DNA from: Rhizobium sp. BT04
GTDB lineage: Bacteria > Pseudomonadota > Alphaproteobacteria > Rhizobiales > Rhizobiaceae
Length of the DNA: 64,000 nucleotides
Assembly (NCBI RefSeq): GCF_030053135.1
Contig: NZ_CP125652.1
Coordinates: forward strand, 744,001-808,000
Reading direction: 5' to 3'
Positions 1 to 8,768 of this stretch are shown here, in pieces. Made by a program: the position numbers and the translations under genes. The notes beneath the pieces are model-generated. The model was not told where the DNA came from. It saw nothing but the letters and a program-made list of their open reading frames with translations, and did not search any database. Each line of letters begins with the position of its first letter. Position 1 is the stretch's first letter.

Positions 1-208
1 CCTCGATTGATTTAGAGTAAGCGGTTTCGGTTTATTTGGAGAAGTGCGCTTCGCCGTCACTGAGAAGACCGCTGGAAAGCCCCTGACGACGCAGATCGGG
101 AACCCTTCAACGCTCGGGATGACGAGTTCCCGTCGTCACAACGACATTGTGATTGTAGATTGGATTTCCGACAGCGCCGAATCCGGCGCTGTCGGAGCCC
201 GGTGGTTT
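1..208. other. non-coding stretch downstream of thrS
   Basis: I see no supportable gene here. The stretch lies 3' of the leftward thrS gene. Its only clear structure is the hairpin at 168-195, listed separately. The open frame that crosses this stretch on the plus strand continues antisense through thrS and is a shadow. Confidence 0.5.
168..195 (-). terminator. hairpin terminator after thrS
   Basis: A perfect 12-bp inverted repeat, CCGACAGCGCCG / CGGCGCTGTCGG, with a 4-nt loop begins about 13 bases past the thrS stop. The T-tract after it on the minus strand is poor, so it may act as an RNA 3'-end stabiliser as much as an intrinsic terminator. Confidence 0.6.
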
Positions 209-2215
209 TCAGGCCGCCTTGGCTTTCTTTGCTTCGGCCTTGCGGCGGATGTCGGGAGGCGTCGCCTCGAGGGTAAGGCTCTCGACCGCGGCGTCGAGCC
301 CCATCGAAACCTGGTCCTGGCTGCCGAGGCGCCGGATGTTGACCGTGCGCTCCTCGGCCTCCTTCCTGCCGCAGACGATGATGACGGGAACCTTGGTGAC
401 CGAGTGTTCGCGGACCTTGTAGTTGATCTTCTCGTTGCGGAAATCGGTCTCGACGTTGAGACCGGCTTCGCGCAGCGCTTCGGCCACCTCAAGCCCGTAG
501 GCGTCGGCTTCCGAGGTGATCGTTGCTACCACGATCTGCAGCGGCGATACCCAGAGCGGCATGTGGCCGGCGAAGTTCTCGATCAGAATACCGAGGAAGC
601 GCTCCATCGAGCCGCAGATGGCCCGGTGGATCATCACCGGCTGCGTCTTTTCGGAGTTGCTGTCGATGTAGAAGGCGCCGAAACGTTCCGGCAGGTTGAA
701 GTCGACCTGCGTCGTCCCGCACTGCCATTCGCGGCCGATCGCATCCTTCAGCGTATATTCGAACTTCGGCCCGTAGAAGGCGCCCTCGCCCGGCAGGATG
801 CCGGTCTTGATGCGGCCCTCGGATTGCGCCTCGATCGTCTTCAGCACGTCGGTCATGACGGCTTCCGCCCGATCCCAGAGCGCGTCGGAGCCGACACGCT
901 TTTCCGGACGAGTGGAAAGCTTGACGACGATTTCCTTGAAACCGAAGTCTTCATAGACCGACAGGATCAGGTCGTTGATCTTCAGGCACTCGGCGGCCAT
1001 CTGTTCGTCCGTGCAGAAGATGTGCGCGTCGTCCTGCGTGAAGCCGCGCACGCGCATCAGGCCATGCAGCGCGCCTGAAGGCTCGTAGCGATGCACCAGG
1101 CCGAATTCGGCAAGGCGGATCGGCAGTTCGCGATAGGATTTCAGGCCATGCTTGAAGATCTGCACGTGGCCCGGGCAATTCATCGGCTTCAGCGCGAAGA
1201 CGCGATTATCCGCTTCCTTGTCGTCGGGATGCGTCATCGCATGCGCCGATTTCACGGCGAACATGTTTTCCTGATACCAGCCCCAGTGACCCGAGGTCTC
1301 CCAGAGCGAGGTGTCGAGCACCTGCGGCGCGTTGACTTCTTCATAGTCGACGGCAAGCCGGCGGCGCATATAGGCAACGAGCGTCTGGAAGATGCGCCAG
1401 CCCTTGCCGTGCCAGAAGACGACACCGGGGCCTTCTTCCTGGAAATGGAACAGGTCCATTTCGCGGCCGAGCTTGCGATGGTCGCGCTTTTCCGCTTCGG
1501 CCAGCATATGCAGATAGTTGTCGAGATCAGCTTGATCAGCCCATGCCGTGCCGTAAATGCGCGAGAGCATGGCGTTGTTGCTGTCGCCGCGCCAATAGGC
1601 GCCGGCAACCTTCATCAACTTGAAGGCCGTACCGATCTGGCCGGTGGAGGCCATATGCGGGCCGCGGCAGAGATCGAACCAATCGCCCTGATTGTAGATC
1701 TTTAGATCCTGCCCTTCGGGAATCGCATCGACGAGCTCGACCTTGTACTGCTCGCCCTTGGCTGCAAAAACCTCCTTGGCCTTCTCGCGCGACCACACCT
1801 GCTTGGTGAAAGGCGCATTGCGGGCGATGATCTCCTTCATCTTCTTTTCGATCTTCGGCAGATCGTCGGGCGTGAAGGGCTCGTTCTTGGCGAAGTCGTA
1901 ATAGAAGCCGTTTTCGATGACCGGGCCGATCGTCACCTGCGTGCCGGGCCAGAGCTCCTGCACCGCTTCGGCCATGACGTGCGCGGCGTCATGGCGGATG
2001 AGTTCCAGTGCACGGCCGTCCTTGCGGGTGATGATCTCGATCTTCCCATCGGTGACGGGATCGGAAAGGTCCTGCACGGCGCCGTCAAGCGCAATGGCGA
2101 CCGCGCTCTTGGCGAGCGACTTGGAAATGGATTCGGCGACATCCCTGCCGGTCGCGCCAGCCTGAAAGCTGCGCACGGAACCATCGGGAAATGTCAGGGA
2201 AATAGCGTCAGACAT
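209..2215 (-). CDS. thrS: threonyl-tRNA synthetase
   Basis: Cytoplasmic class II aminoacyl-tRNA synthetase (668 aa) that charges tRNA-Thr. The N-terminal TGS domain covers about residues 1-63. The editing domain follows with the HxxxH pair H75/H79 and C183/H187, which matches the E. coli editing site. In the catalytic core, C347 in PMNCPGH is the expected zinc ligand, [13 protein letters not shown] is motif 2, and [14 protein letters not shown] is motif 3. The C-terminal ~100 residues are the anticodon-binding domain. Length matches full-size bacterial ThrRS. A GGAGAAATTTCA ribosome-binding region precedes the ATG. The gene stands alone, and I found no T-box or attenuator in the upstream 120 bases. 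Confidence 0.98.
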   Translation of the reverse strand: MSDAISLTFPDGSVRSFQAGATGRDVAESISKSLAKSAVAIALDGAVQDLSDPVTDGKIEIITRKDGRALELIRHDAAHVMAEAVQELWPGTQVTIGPVIENGFYYDFAKNEPFTPDDLPKIEKKMKEIIARNAPFTKQVWSREKAKEVFAAKGEQYKVELVDAIPEGQDLKIYNQGDWFDLCRGPHMASTGQIGTAFKLMKVAGAYWRGDSNNAMLSRIYGTAWADQADLDNYLHMLAEAEKRDHRKLGREMDLFHFQEEGPGVVFWHGKGWRIFQTLVAYMRRRLAVDYEEVNAPQVLDTSLWETSGHWGWYQENMFAVKSAHAMTHPDDKEADNRVFALKPMNCPGHVQIFKHGLKSYRELPIRLAEFGLVHRYEPSGALHGLMRVRGFTQDDAHIFCTDEQMAAECLKINDLILSVYEDFGFKEIVVKLSTRPEKRVGSDALWDRAEAVMTDVLKTIEAQSEGRIKTGILPGEGAFYGPKFEYTLKDAIGREWQCGTTQVDFNLPERFGAFYIDSNSEKTQPVMIHRAICGSMERFLGILIENFAGHMPLWVSPLQIVVATITSEADAYGLEVAEALREAGLNVETDFRNEKINYKVREHSVTKVPVIIVCGRKEAEERTVNIRRLGSQDQVSMGLDAAVESLTLEATPPDIRRKAEAKKAKAA

Positions 2216-2338
2216 TGAAATTTCTCCTTGTCCAGTCCCGCCAACGAATGCGGGTGGTTGAAATGGAAGCGCCTCCGTTCTTTGGATGCGCCGCCGCCTG
2301 ATAGCCAGATTTGGTGTGTGAGTAAAGAAGAAGCCGAC

Positions 2339-2866
2339 CTACATGATCATTTCCGCAAGGCCGCACACGGTGTTCCAGTTGCGCATCGTGCCGACGCCGA
2401 GCCGCTTGGTCGTCAGCGCCGAAAGCAGTTTGGATTGGCTCGGCTTGCCGGCGAAATCGATCCAGAGATCGCCGCCGACGACGGCGATGCGCTGTCCCTC
2501 CGCCATCAGCGGTTTCAGCGCCTCCACCTTCTTCGGGTCGACCGGCAGGCGCATCACTCGGACGATGACCTGGTCACCATCGCCGTCCTTGAAGGGATTG
2601 GTGCTGCAAAGCGCCATCCACGTGCAGTCGCTGCGCACGACGATATCGACATGTTTGCCGAACTTTTCTTCAAAGCCCTCTTCCAGCATGACCTCGAGTT
2701 CGTGCGGCCGCATATCGTCGGCCTCGAAAACCAGATTGCCGGTGGAAACCAGCGTGCGCGGCTCGCGAAATCCGAGCTCTTCGGCCAGTGTTCGCAAATC
2801 CTGCATGATGACGCGGCGATCGGGCGTCAGGACGATGCTGTGCAGAAGGGCGACGAACATGCTCAT
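2339..2866 (-). CDS. DUF1697 family protein
   Basis: 175-aa soluble protein starting MSMFVALLHSIVLTPDRRV. It has the layout of the DUF1697 family, in which the N-terminus typically reads 'ALLRGINVGG..' and is followed by a region like LRTLAEELGFREPRTLVSTGNLVFE. The biochemical role of this family is not established. GGAGG lies about 10 bases before the ATG. It reads in the same direction as the yidD-scaffold pair to its right but is separated from it by 127 bases, so shared transcription is possible but unproven. Confidence 0.85.
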   Translation of the reverse strand: MSMFVALLHSIVLTPDRRVIMQDLRTLAEELGFREPRTLVSTGNLVFEADDMRPHELEVMLEEGFEEKFGKHVDIVVRSDCTWMALCSTNPFKDGDGDQVIVRVMRLPVDPKKVEALKPLMAEGQRIAVVGGDLWIDFAGKPSQSKLLSALTTKRLGVGTMRNWNTVCGLAEMIM

Positions 2867-2993
2867 GACTGCCAGACCTCCTCGGTTGCCCTGGATCCGA
2901 GACCACGGTCACCGAATGGTGACCGCACCTTACGCATCGTCGCTGCCCGGCTCTCCGACACGCATGCGTATTCGCAAGGCGTCGTCATGGCGT

Positions 2994-3398
2994 TTACCCT
3001 CTCTTGCGTCCGAGGGAGAGATACCGCCACGGCGTCCACCAGCGGAAGTGTTCGCCGAGTATTTCCGGCACCGGGTCGAGGCCGCTGGTGCCGCCCGGGC
3101 CGCAGCGGCCGACGCGAAACAGCGTCATCCAGCCGCCGGCCCACAGGCCGTGGCGGGCGATCGACTCGTAGCCGTATTCGGAACAGGTCGGGATATGCCG
3201 GCAGGAATTGCCGACAAAGCCGGAAAGCGTCAGCTGATAGAGGCGGATGACCCCCATGCCGAGCAGGCGGTCCGGGGACTTGCGGAATGGGCCGGTATAA
3301 TTGCGGGAAGTGCGTGCAGCCTTTTCACGCGGCTTTTCAGGTCCGGCGGCGCCGCCGTCTTCCTCATCGCCTGCCTGCAGGGCGCAGAACTCGCACAT
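2994..3398 (-). CDS. yidD: membrane protein insertion efficiency factor YidD
   Basis: 134-aa member of the YidD (formerly DUF37) family, small amphipathic inner-membrane-associated proteins that assist YidC-dependent insertion. The diagnostic block is GVIRLYQLTLSGF followed by SCRHIPTCSEYGYESIARHG and GWMTLFRVGRCGPGG, with the conserved Cys and Arg residues present. The usual length is about 70-90 aa; this copy carries about 45 extra charged N-terminal residues. A later start such as M48 (MGVIRLYQ) would give the canonical size. It follows the scaffold gene by 5 bases, so the two are probably co-transcribed. Confidence 0.9.
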   Translation of the reverse strand: MCEFCALQAGDEEDGGAAGPEKPREKAARTSRNYTGPFRKSPDRLLGMGVIRLYQLTLSGFVGNSCRHIPTCSEYGYESIARHGLWAGGWMTLFRVGRCGPGGTSGLDPVPEILGEHFRWWTPWRYLSLGRKRG

Positions 3399-3403
3399 GT
3401 CAG

Positions 3404-3850
3404 TTACGCCTCGACAACTTCCGCCCGTTTCGCCTCGATCTGCCCGATCGCATCGACGACGGCGTCGAAGGTCAGCATCGTCGAGGCATGGCGGGCCTTG
3501 TAGTCCCGGACCGGCCGGAGATAACGCATGTCTTCGAAACGGCCTTCAGGCCCCGCCCCATCCGCCTTCAGCATGGCAAGCATGTCCTGGCGTGCCTGGC
3601 GCAATTCGCCCGATGTGGCGCCGACGACGTGTCGCGCCATGATCGAGGAAGAGGCCTGGCCGAGCGCGCAGGCCTTCACGTCATGAGCAAAACCAGTCAC
3701 GGTGTCGCCATCCATCTTCAGCCAGATCCGCACCTTCGAGCCGCAGAGCTTGGAATAGGCCTGGGCACTCGCATCGGCATCATCAAGCGTCCCGGTCAAC
3801 GGAATATTGCCGGCGAATTCGAGGATCTTGCTGTTGTAGATATCGTCCAT
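3404..3850 (-). CDS. NifU/IscU-like iron-sulfur scaffold protein
   Basis: 148-aa protein of the IscU/SufU/NifU N-terminal fold. LCGSKVRIWLKMDGDTV and VKACALGQASSSIMA supply two of the usual cluster ligands, C36 and C61. Two canonical positions differ: the Asp of the CGD motif is Ser38, and the third cysteine in the 'PVR..KARHxC' segment is Ser123 (PVRDYKARHAST). It is therefore either a divergent scaffold or a relative with another job. It lies directly upstream of yidD. It is distinct from the suf system at 47-55 kb, which encodes its own A-type carrier. Confidence 0.85.
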   Translation of the reverse strand: MDDIYNSKILEFAGNIPLTGTLDDADASAQAYSKLCGSKVRIWLKMDGDTVTGFAHDVKACALGQASSSIMARHVVGATSGELRQARQDMLAMLKADGAGPEGRFEDMRYLRPVRDYKARHASTMLTFDAVVDAIGQIEAKRAEVVEA

Positions 3851-4160
3851 GTTGGATTTCCGCTCCCAAATCGCTGCGGATCGGCCTCAATAGGGGCTGT
3901 TATTGTTGTTGAAACAAAAAACACACCGTGTCATCTGAGGATACTTACATACGATGGCCGTCTTCCTATATGTATGTCGTTCGAAGGCCATAAAAATGCA
4001 ATGGCCTCGTGTAAGTTTGATTGGGAAACCGTGCCGGACGGGCGTTGAATGCGCCTTGAAAGCCCCGGAGCCTGCCAAAGGTGCATGAATTCCCGCATGG
4101 GATTGACCAGTGGCGATTCCGACAGATCGGTCCGCGGTGCGGACCAGGAGACCATTGTTC
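3851..4160. other. divergent intergenic region, scaffold gene / folE
   Basis: 310 bases between two divergent genes, more AT-rich than the flanks (around 3900-3990). It must hold both promoters. ACATAC (about 3946) and GTATGT (about 3971) form a loose inverted pair. I cannot assign either to a known regulator, and I see no coding frame with a good start. Confidence 0.4.
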
Positions 4161-4775
4161 ATGGACGCCATCGTAAAAAACTTTCCGCAGACGACCCGCG
4201 ACTCCGATCGTCCCTCCCAGCAGGAGGCGGAGGAAGCCGTTCGCGTCCTGTTGCGCTGGGTCGGTGACGACCCGACGCGCGAAGGCCTGCTCGAAACGCC
4301 GGCCCGTGTCGTCAAATCCTACCGCGAGCTTTTTTCCGGTTACGACATGGCGGCGGAAGACGTGCTCGGCCGTACCTTCGAGGAGGTCGCCGGCTACGAC
4401 GACATGGTCCTCGTCAAGGACATCCCGTTCTTCTCGCATTGCGAACACCACATGGTGCCGATCATCGGCAAGGCCCACGTCGCCTACATGCCGGACGGGC
4501 GAGTGCTCGGCCTGTCGAAGATTGCCCGTGTGGTCGAGATCTATGGCCGCCGCCTGCAGACGCAGGAAACGATGACCGCGCAGATCGCCCGGGCCATTGA
4601 CGATACGCTGAATCCGCGCGGCGTCGCTGTGATGATCGAGGCCGAACATATGTGCATGGCGATGCGCGGCGTTCAGAAGCAGGGCTCGACCACGCTGACG
4701 ACGACGTTTACGGGTACGTTCAAGACCGAGCCGGCCGATCAGGCCCGTTTCATGAGCATGGTGCGGAGCCGCTGA
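4161..4775 (+). CDS. folE: GTP cyclohydrolase I
   Basis: 204-aa homodecameric-type enzyme that converts GTP to 7,8-dihydroneopterin triphosphate, the first step of tetrahydrofolate synthesis. Zinc ligands C94 and H97 ([10 protein letters not shown]) and C165 (HMCMAMRG) are present, as is the [10 protein letters not shown] segment. I place the start at ATG 4161 (MDAIVKNF) because AGGAG lies 10 bases upstream and rhizobial FolE proteins begin this way; an in-frame upstream start at 4110 would add a 17-residue tail that does not look like the family. hisI follows 25 bases downstream, suggesting a two-gene operon. Confidence 0.96.
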   Translation: MDAIVKNFPQTTRDSDRPSQQEAEEAVRVLLRWVGDDPTREGLLETPARVVKSYRELFSGYDMAAEDVLGRTFEEVAGYDDMVLVKDIPFFSHCEHHMVPIIGKAHVAYMPDGRVLGLSKIARVVEIYGRRLQTQETMTAQIARAIDDTLNPRGVAVMIEAEHMCMAMRGVQKQGSTTLTTTFTGTFKTEPADQARFMSMVRSR

Positions 4776-4800
4776 TACCGGCTCCCTCAGGAGGGCCGCG

Positions 4801-5253
4801 ATGAACCAACTGATCTTCAATCAACCATCCGAGGACAAGTCGGCGTTGGAAGACGCCGGCGATTTCACGCCGCGTTTCGATGACCGCGGCCTGATCACCG
4901 CCATCGTCACCGACGCCGGCGACGGCGAGTTGCTGATGGTGGCGCATATGAATGCTCAGGCGCTGGCGCTGACCATCCAGACCGGCACGGCCCATTATTT
5001 CAGCCGTTCGCGCGGCAAGATCTGGAAGAAGGGCGAGACCTCGGGCAATCTCCAGACGGTGAAGGAAATTCGCACCGATTGCGATCAGGACGCCATCTGG
5101 CTGAAGGTCGAGGTCGCCGGCCACGACGCCACCTGTCACACCGGCCGTCGCTCCTGCTTCTATCGGACGATCACGCTTCGGGACGGAAAGCCGATGCTGG
5201 ATATCGTCGACGACGAGCTACATTTCGATCCACAGGATGTCTACGGAAAATAG
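4801..5253 (+). CDS. hisI: phosphoribosyl-AMP cyclohydrolase
   Basis: 150-aa monofunctional HisI, which opens the purine ring of PR-AMP in histidine biosynthesis. The family signature is complete: [19 protein letters not shown], the metal-binding [12 protein letters not shown] segment and [12 protein letters not shown] with its paired cysteines. The separate HisE pyrophosphatase domain is absent, as is usual in alphaproteobacteria. GGAGGGCCGCG precedes the ATG. It follows folE closely; both enzymes open a purine ring, but they serve different pathways. Confidence 0.96.
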   Translation: MNQLIFNQPSEDKSALEDAGDFTPRFDDRGLITAIVTDAGDGELLMVAHMNAQALALTIQTGTAHYFSRSRGKIWKKGETSGNLQTVKEIRTDCDQDAIWLKVEVAGHDATCHTGRRSCFYRTITLRDGKPMLDIVDDELHFDPQDVYGK

Positions 5254-5370
5254 CCCGAATTTCTCCGGCATTTGCTCCTTATTGCGCCAGAAATCGCTTC
5301 TATATACCATTTGGAAACTGATCGGGCACACTATCGGGAACCAAGTGTTCTGCTGGGAGGGGAGAGCGCC

Positions 5371-6333
5371 ATGCTGAGCTGGAGTCTGCATCGTCAAAGC
5401 TCTGAAGGCGAAGGTGCTGGTTCCGGCATGTCGACCACCCTCGAGACGATCCCGCCTCCCGCGCCTGTCAAGAAAATCAAGATTGCGCTTGCGCTCGGCG
5501 GCGGCGCTGCCCGCGGCTGGGCCCATATAGGCGTGCTGCGTGCGCTCGACGAGGCAAAGATCGAGATCGGCATGATTGCCGGCACCTCGATCGGCGCGCT
5601 GGTCGGCGGCTGCTATCTCGCCGGCAAACTCGATGAACTTGAAAGCTTCGCCCGCTCGCTGACGATGCGCCGGATCGCCAGTCTCCTCGATCTCACCATC
5701 GGCGGCAGCGGCCTGTTCGGCGGCATGCGGCTGACCAAGCGCATGCAGGAACATCTCGAAGGCCTGAATGTCGAGGATCTCGACCGGCCGTTCGTGGCGG
5801 TCGCCGCCGAGGTCAATACCGGTCACGAGGTCTGGATCGCCAATGGTTCGCTGATTACGGCGTTGCGCGCCTCCTATGCCCTTCCCGGCATCTTCGAGCC
5901 GGTGCGCAGCAACCATCGCACGCTGGTCGACGGGGCGCTGGTCAATCCGGTGCCCGTCTCCGTCTGCCGCGCCTATGAGCAGCCGCTGGTCGTCGCCGTC
6001 AATCTCAACTACGATCTCTACGGCCGCTCGGCCGTCGTCCGGCACAATGCCAGCCTCTCGCCGCAGGAAGTGCAAAAGCAGGAAGAGGCGCCCTATGCCC
6101 GTCTCGGCATGACCGGCGTCATGGTGCAGGCCTTCAACATCATCCAGGACAGGATCGCCCGCGCCCGTCTTGCCGGCGACCCGCCCGATATTTCGCTGCA
6201 GCCGCGTCTCAGCTATATCGGCCTTTCCGAATTCCACCGGGCCGGCGAGGCGATCGAACGCGGCTACGAGGAAGCCAGAGCCCGGCTCCCCGAGATCAAA
6301 CGCATGCAGGAAGTCTACGCCACCCACCCCTGA
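5371..6333 (+). CDS. patatin-like phospholipase / RssA-type serine hydrolase
   Basis: 320-aa patatin-fold protein with a Ser-Asp dyad. The oxyanion-hole block GGGAARGWAHIGVLRAL is followed by the nucleophile elbow GTSIGALVGG and the catalytic-Asp block DGALVNPVPVS. This is the RssA/YlbK-like bacterial subgroup of lipid acyl hydrolases; substrate unknown. I chose ATG 5371 because GGGAGGGGAG lies just upstream. A TTG at 5272 is also in frame but has no comparable site, and ATG 5428 (MSTTLETIP) is a further option. It is separated from hisI by about 117 bases. Confidence 0.88.
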   Translation: MLSWSLHRQSSEGEGAGSGMSTTLETIPPPAPVKKIKIALALGGGAARGWAHIGVLRALDEAKIEIGMIAGTSIGALVGGCYLAGKLDELESFARSLTMRRIASLLDLTIGGSGLFGGMRLTKRMQEHLEGLNVEDLDRPFVAVAAEVNTGHEVWIANGSLITALRASYALPGIFEPVRSNHRTLVDGALVNPVPVSVCRAYEQPLVVAVNLNYDLYGRSAVVRHNASLSPQEVQKQEEAPYARLGMTGVMVQAFNIIQDRIARARLAGDPPDISLQPRLSYIGLSEFHRAGEAIERGYEEARARLPEIKRMQEVYATHP

Positions 6334-6418
6334 TGCCAGCCACCCCTGATACATGCCGTCCAAAGGCGTGTCGTGGTTTTGCGACGACGACGTCGGTCAA
6401 CCCAAACAGACGAAAACC

Positions 6419-6853
6419 TCAGCCGGCGATATAGGCCTTGATTTCCTCGGTCTCGCGCTCAACTTCGGCGATGCGCGATTTCACCACGTCGCCGATCGAG
6501 ATGATGCCGGCAAGCTTACCGTTGCTTTCGACAGGTACGTGCCGGAAACGGCGGCTGGTCATCAGCTCCATCAGCTCGTTGACGGTCGTTTCCTCGTGGC
6601 AGCGGTAGACCTTTGCGGTCATAACCTGGGCCAGCGACTGGTCGAGGCCGTCCTTGCCATGTTTGGCGATGGCATGCACGAGATCGCGCTCGGTGAACAT
6701 TCCGGAAATCCGGTTTTCCATGCCGACGACGACGATGGCGCCGATCTTCTTCTTGCTCAGGATAACGGCCGCCTCGGCGACCGTGGTATTCGGCCCGGCG
6801 GTGACGACGTCCCTGCCCTTCAGGTCGAGAATTGCTTTGACTGAACTGGCCAT
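6419..6853 (-). CDS. CBS-domain pair protein
   Basis: 144-aa protein made almost entirely of two CBS motifs, roughly residues 15-70 (VTAGPNTTVAEAAVILSKKKIGAIVV..GMFTERDLV) and 80-135 (VYRCHEETTVNELMELMTSRRFRHVPV..GIISIGDVVKSRI). Stand-alone CBS pairs usually bind adenosyl ligands such as AMP, ATP or SAM as sensors; the partner here is unknown. GGAGGTTCGA precedes the start. It is monocistronic and reads leftward. Confidence 0.92.
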   Translation of the reverse strand: MASSVKAILDLKGRDVVTAGPNTTVAEAAVILSKKKIGAIVVVGMENRISGMFTERDLVHAIAKHGKDGLDQSLAQVMTAKVYRCHEETTVNELMELMTSRRFRHVPVESNGKLAGIISIGDVVKSRIAEVERETEEIKAYIAG

Positions 6854-6944
6854 TCGAACCTCCTATGTCCGTGAAACACTTGTCACAGGCATCCGCGGCG
6901 GTTTCTCCCCCCAGCGCGGATAGGTCAATCGTGCACTGCCCGGC

Positions 6945-7736
6945 TCAGGATTGCAACAAATCCTTCTCCGTTCCGGCAGGTTCCGTCACGGGCGGGCGCG
7001 GCGCCCGGTCGAACAGCGAAAAGAGGAGGAAGCCGAAGACGAAACCGCCGATATGCGCGTCCCAGGCAATCGCCTGGTCGCTGTCGCCGACGAGCGGAAT
7101 GCCGATGGCGATCAAGGCGTTGCCGACCAGCCAGAGCAGCATGAAGATGACGACGGTGCGGCTCTTCAGCGCCTCGACGATGGAAAGCCGGGGATTGAGA
7201 TGGGCCGGCAGCATCGGTCGCCGTTCGGCCGGAAAGGCGAATCGGCAGGCAGCGCCCATCAGCCCGGAGATGACGCCCGACGCACCGATCAGCAGCGTCA
7301 CATCCCCCCAGTTCAACACCGCGTGCAGGGCGGCGGACGCGACCGCCGAAAAAAGCCAGAAGAGCACGAAACGCAGCGTCCCGATGCGGCGCACGACCGG
7401 GGCGCCGAAGGCCATCAGCCAGAAGGCGTTGAAGACGATATGCTGGACGCTGCCGTGCAGCAGAGAATAGGTGACGGGCGTCCAGAACAGCTCCGGCCCT
7501 TGTTGCGACAGCGGAATCACATAGCGGGCGGGAACGAAGCCGAAGGTGAAGAGCAGCCAGCTCATCACATCGTCGGAAAGCACGAGTTCCTGCACCGCAT
7601 AGATGAGAACAAGCAGGCAAAGGCTGAAGAACAGCGCCGGCGGGAGGTTGAAGACCGGCACGCGCGGCGGCTTTGCCGGCGGCTGGACCTCGGGAGGTTC
7701 GGGCGCCTTATGCGGCTCGGCCGTCTGCTCATTCAT
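6945..7736 (-). CDS. rhomboid-family intramembrane serine protease
   Basis: 263-aa polytopic membrane protein. After a proline-rich cytoplasmic N-terminus there are about six hydrophobic segments. The catalytic serine sits in GASGVISGLMGA and the catalytic histidine in AHIGGFVFGFLL, the Ser-His dyad of rhomboids. Substrate unknown. I set the start at ATG 7736 (MNEQTAEPH) because GAGG is correctly spaced; an in-frame upstream start would run towards the strong terminator at 7783-7813. See the findings for that terminator, which lies 47 bases before this start codon. Confidence 0.92.
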   Translation of the reverse strand: MNEQTAEPHKAPEPPEVQPPAKPPRVPVFNLPPALFFSLCLLVLIYAVQELVLSDDVMSWLLFTFGFVPARYVIPLSQQGPELFWTPVTYSLLHGSVQHIVFNAFWLMAFGAPVVRRIGTLRFVLFWLFSAVASAALHAVLNWGDVTLLIGASGVISGLMGAACRFAFPAERRPMLPAHLNPRLSIVEALKSRTVVIFMLLWLVGNALIAIGIPLVGDSDQAIAWDAHIGGFVFGFLLFSLFDRAPRPPVTEPAGTEKDLLQS

Positions 7737-7782
7737 TTCAATATCGCCTCGTTGAGGCCACAGCCATACAGGAGCACCTGTC

Positions 7783-7813
7783 AAAAAAAAAGCCGTCCGA
7801 AGTGCCGGACGGC
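7783..7813 (-). terminator. strong intrinsic terminator with no protein gene upstream on its strand
   Basis: Read on the minus strand, an 8-bp GC-rich stem (GCCGTCCG / CGGACGGC, 6-nt loop) is followed by nine T residues. The next minus-strand protein gene upstream is far away and the flanking gene (8030) reads the other way. The terminator therefore either ends a small RNA transcribed leftward from about 7.8-8.0 kb or acts as an attenuator in the rhomboid leader. Confidence 0.8.
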
Positions 7814-8029
7814 GTGACCGGGAGCTCCTGGAAAGACCTGGACCCCGCAGGTTGTGCTAAACTTCGAAAGTCGAAGCGATGAAAGGACAGTGTCACGACA
7901 GGCACTGCACCTCAACCGAAACCGTTTCTTAACCTTAACGGCCTCGGTTTGGCATGAAATCCGCAAGGTAGAGCCTGTACGGGCAATGACTGCCCGAAAA
8001 TGATCCGGAATGGGACAGGTTGGTGTAAA
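7814..8029 (-). ncRNA. candidate small RNA or attenuated leader
   Basis: Inferred from the orphan terminator at 7783-7813. No credible minus-strand protein ends at it; the overlapping open frame runs through the terminator and has no family features. Structured blocks include the inverted pair CGGGCA..TGCCCG near 7980-7996 and GGAGCTCC at 7822-7829. I could not match it to a named alphaproteobacterial sRNA family, and the 5' end is a guess. Confidence 0.4.
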
Positions 8030-8644
8030 ATGCGTGTGCAAACGACCATCGAAATTTTTGACTACTGGAACCGTATCCGCGGCGCTGCCGATGCGCCGCT
8101 GAAATCGCAGGTCGAACCCTCCGCCGTACCCCACCTGCTGCAAAGCCTCTTCATCCTCGAGACGCGCGACGCAGGAAACATCGGCTTCCGGCTCGCCGGC
8201 ACCCGTATCTGCGATCTGTTCGGGCGGGATCTGCGCGGCGAACGGTTCTCCTCACTCTGGGGAAACGGCCAGCACGCGGATATCGAACGCACGGCGATGG
8301 GCGTGATGGACCATGCCATGCCGGCCCTGTTCAATGCGACCGGCTACAGCACCATCGGTCATCAGGCCTCCTTCGAGATCATCATGATGCCGCTGCGCTC
8401 GCCGCACGGCGCCTGCGACCGGCTGCTCGGCGCGATCGCACCCACGGCGGCTGCGAGCTGGCTGGAGGTTGTACCGCTCGAATTCCTGGCGCTCGACCGA
8501 AGCCGCCTTCTGCCCGGAAAATTCGGCACCGCCGCGCCGACCGAACTGCGCCCCATCAATGAAATCGTCGCCGGAAAAAGCGCCGGGTTCGGCCAGGTCA
8601 TGCGCCGCATGGTGTCGCAGCTGCTGAGTGTGGAGGCGCACTGA
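8030..8644 (+). CDS. PAS-domain protein (PAS_5 / PF07310-like)
   Basis: 204-aa soluble protein of the alphaproteobacterial single-PAS family. The segment FDYWNRIRGAADAPLKSQVEPSAV, then ETRDAGNIGFRLAGTRICDLFGRDLRGERFSSLW, is the characteristic PAS core. There is no kinase, cyclase or DNA-binding output domain, so it may act as a stand-alone sensor or adaptor. Start ambiguous: ATG 8030 (MRVQTTIEIF) fits the family start; ATG 8000 is in frame. The next gene rightward encodes a PilZ protein. Confidence 0.8.
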   Translation: MRVQTTIEIFDYWNRIRGAADAPLKSQVEPSAVPHLLQSLFILETRDAGNIGFRLAGTRICDLFGRDLRGERFSSLWGNGQHADIERTAMGVMDHAMPALFNATGYSTIGHQASFEIIMMPLRSPHGACDRLLGAIAPTAAASWLEVVPLEFLALDRSRLLPGKFGTAAPTELRPINEIVAGKSAGFGQVMRRMVSQLLSVEAH

Positions 8645-8768
8645 TCGTTTCGTTTCGGGACATCGGACATACTCGTTTTCGGCTATGTCCGATTGAGGCA
8701 AAACAACCTTCTGTTAATGGATTGCGGGTAAAGATCGGTCTCTGCGATTTTGATGAAGAAGCCCCTTG

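Noticed and set aside
44..1078. Long plus-strand frame opposite the 3' half of thrS
   Set aside because: It is antisense to a certain gene, lacks a ribosome-binding site and has Arg/His/Asp-rich composition typical of shadow frames in GC-rich DNA.
2216..2338. Possible T-box upstream of thrS
   Set aside because: No T-box sequence (TGGNACCGCG-like) or terminator/antiterminator pair, and the class is essentially absent from proteobacteria.
3966..4820. Minus-strand frame of 284 codons across folE
   Set aside because: Antisense to folE; no family features and poor start context.
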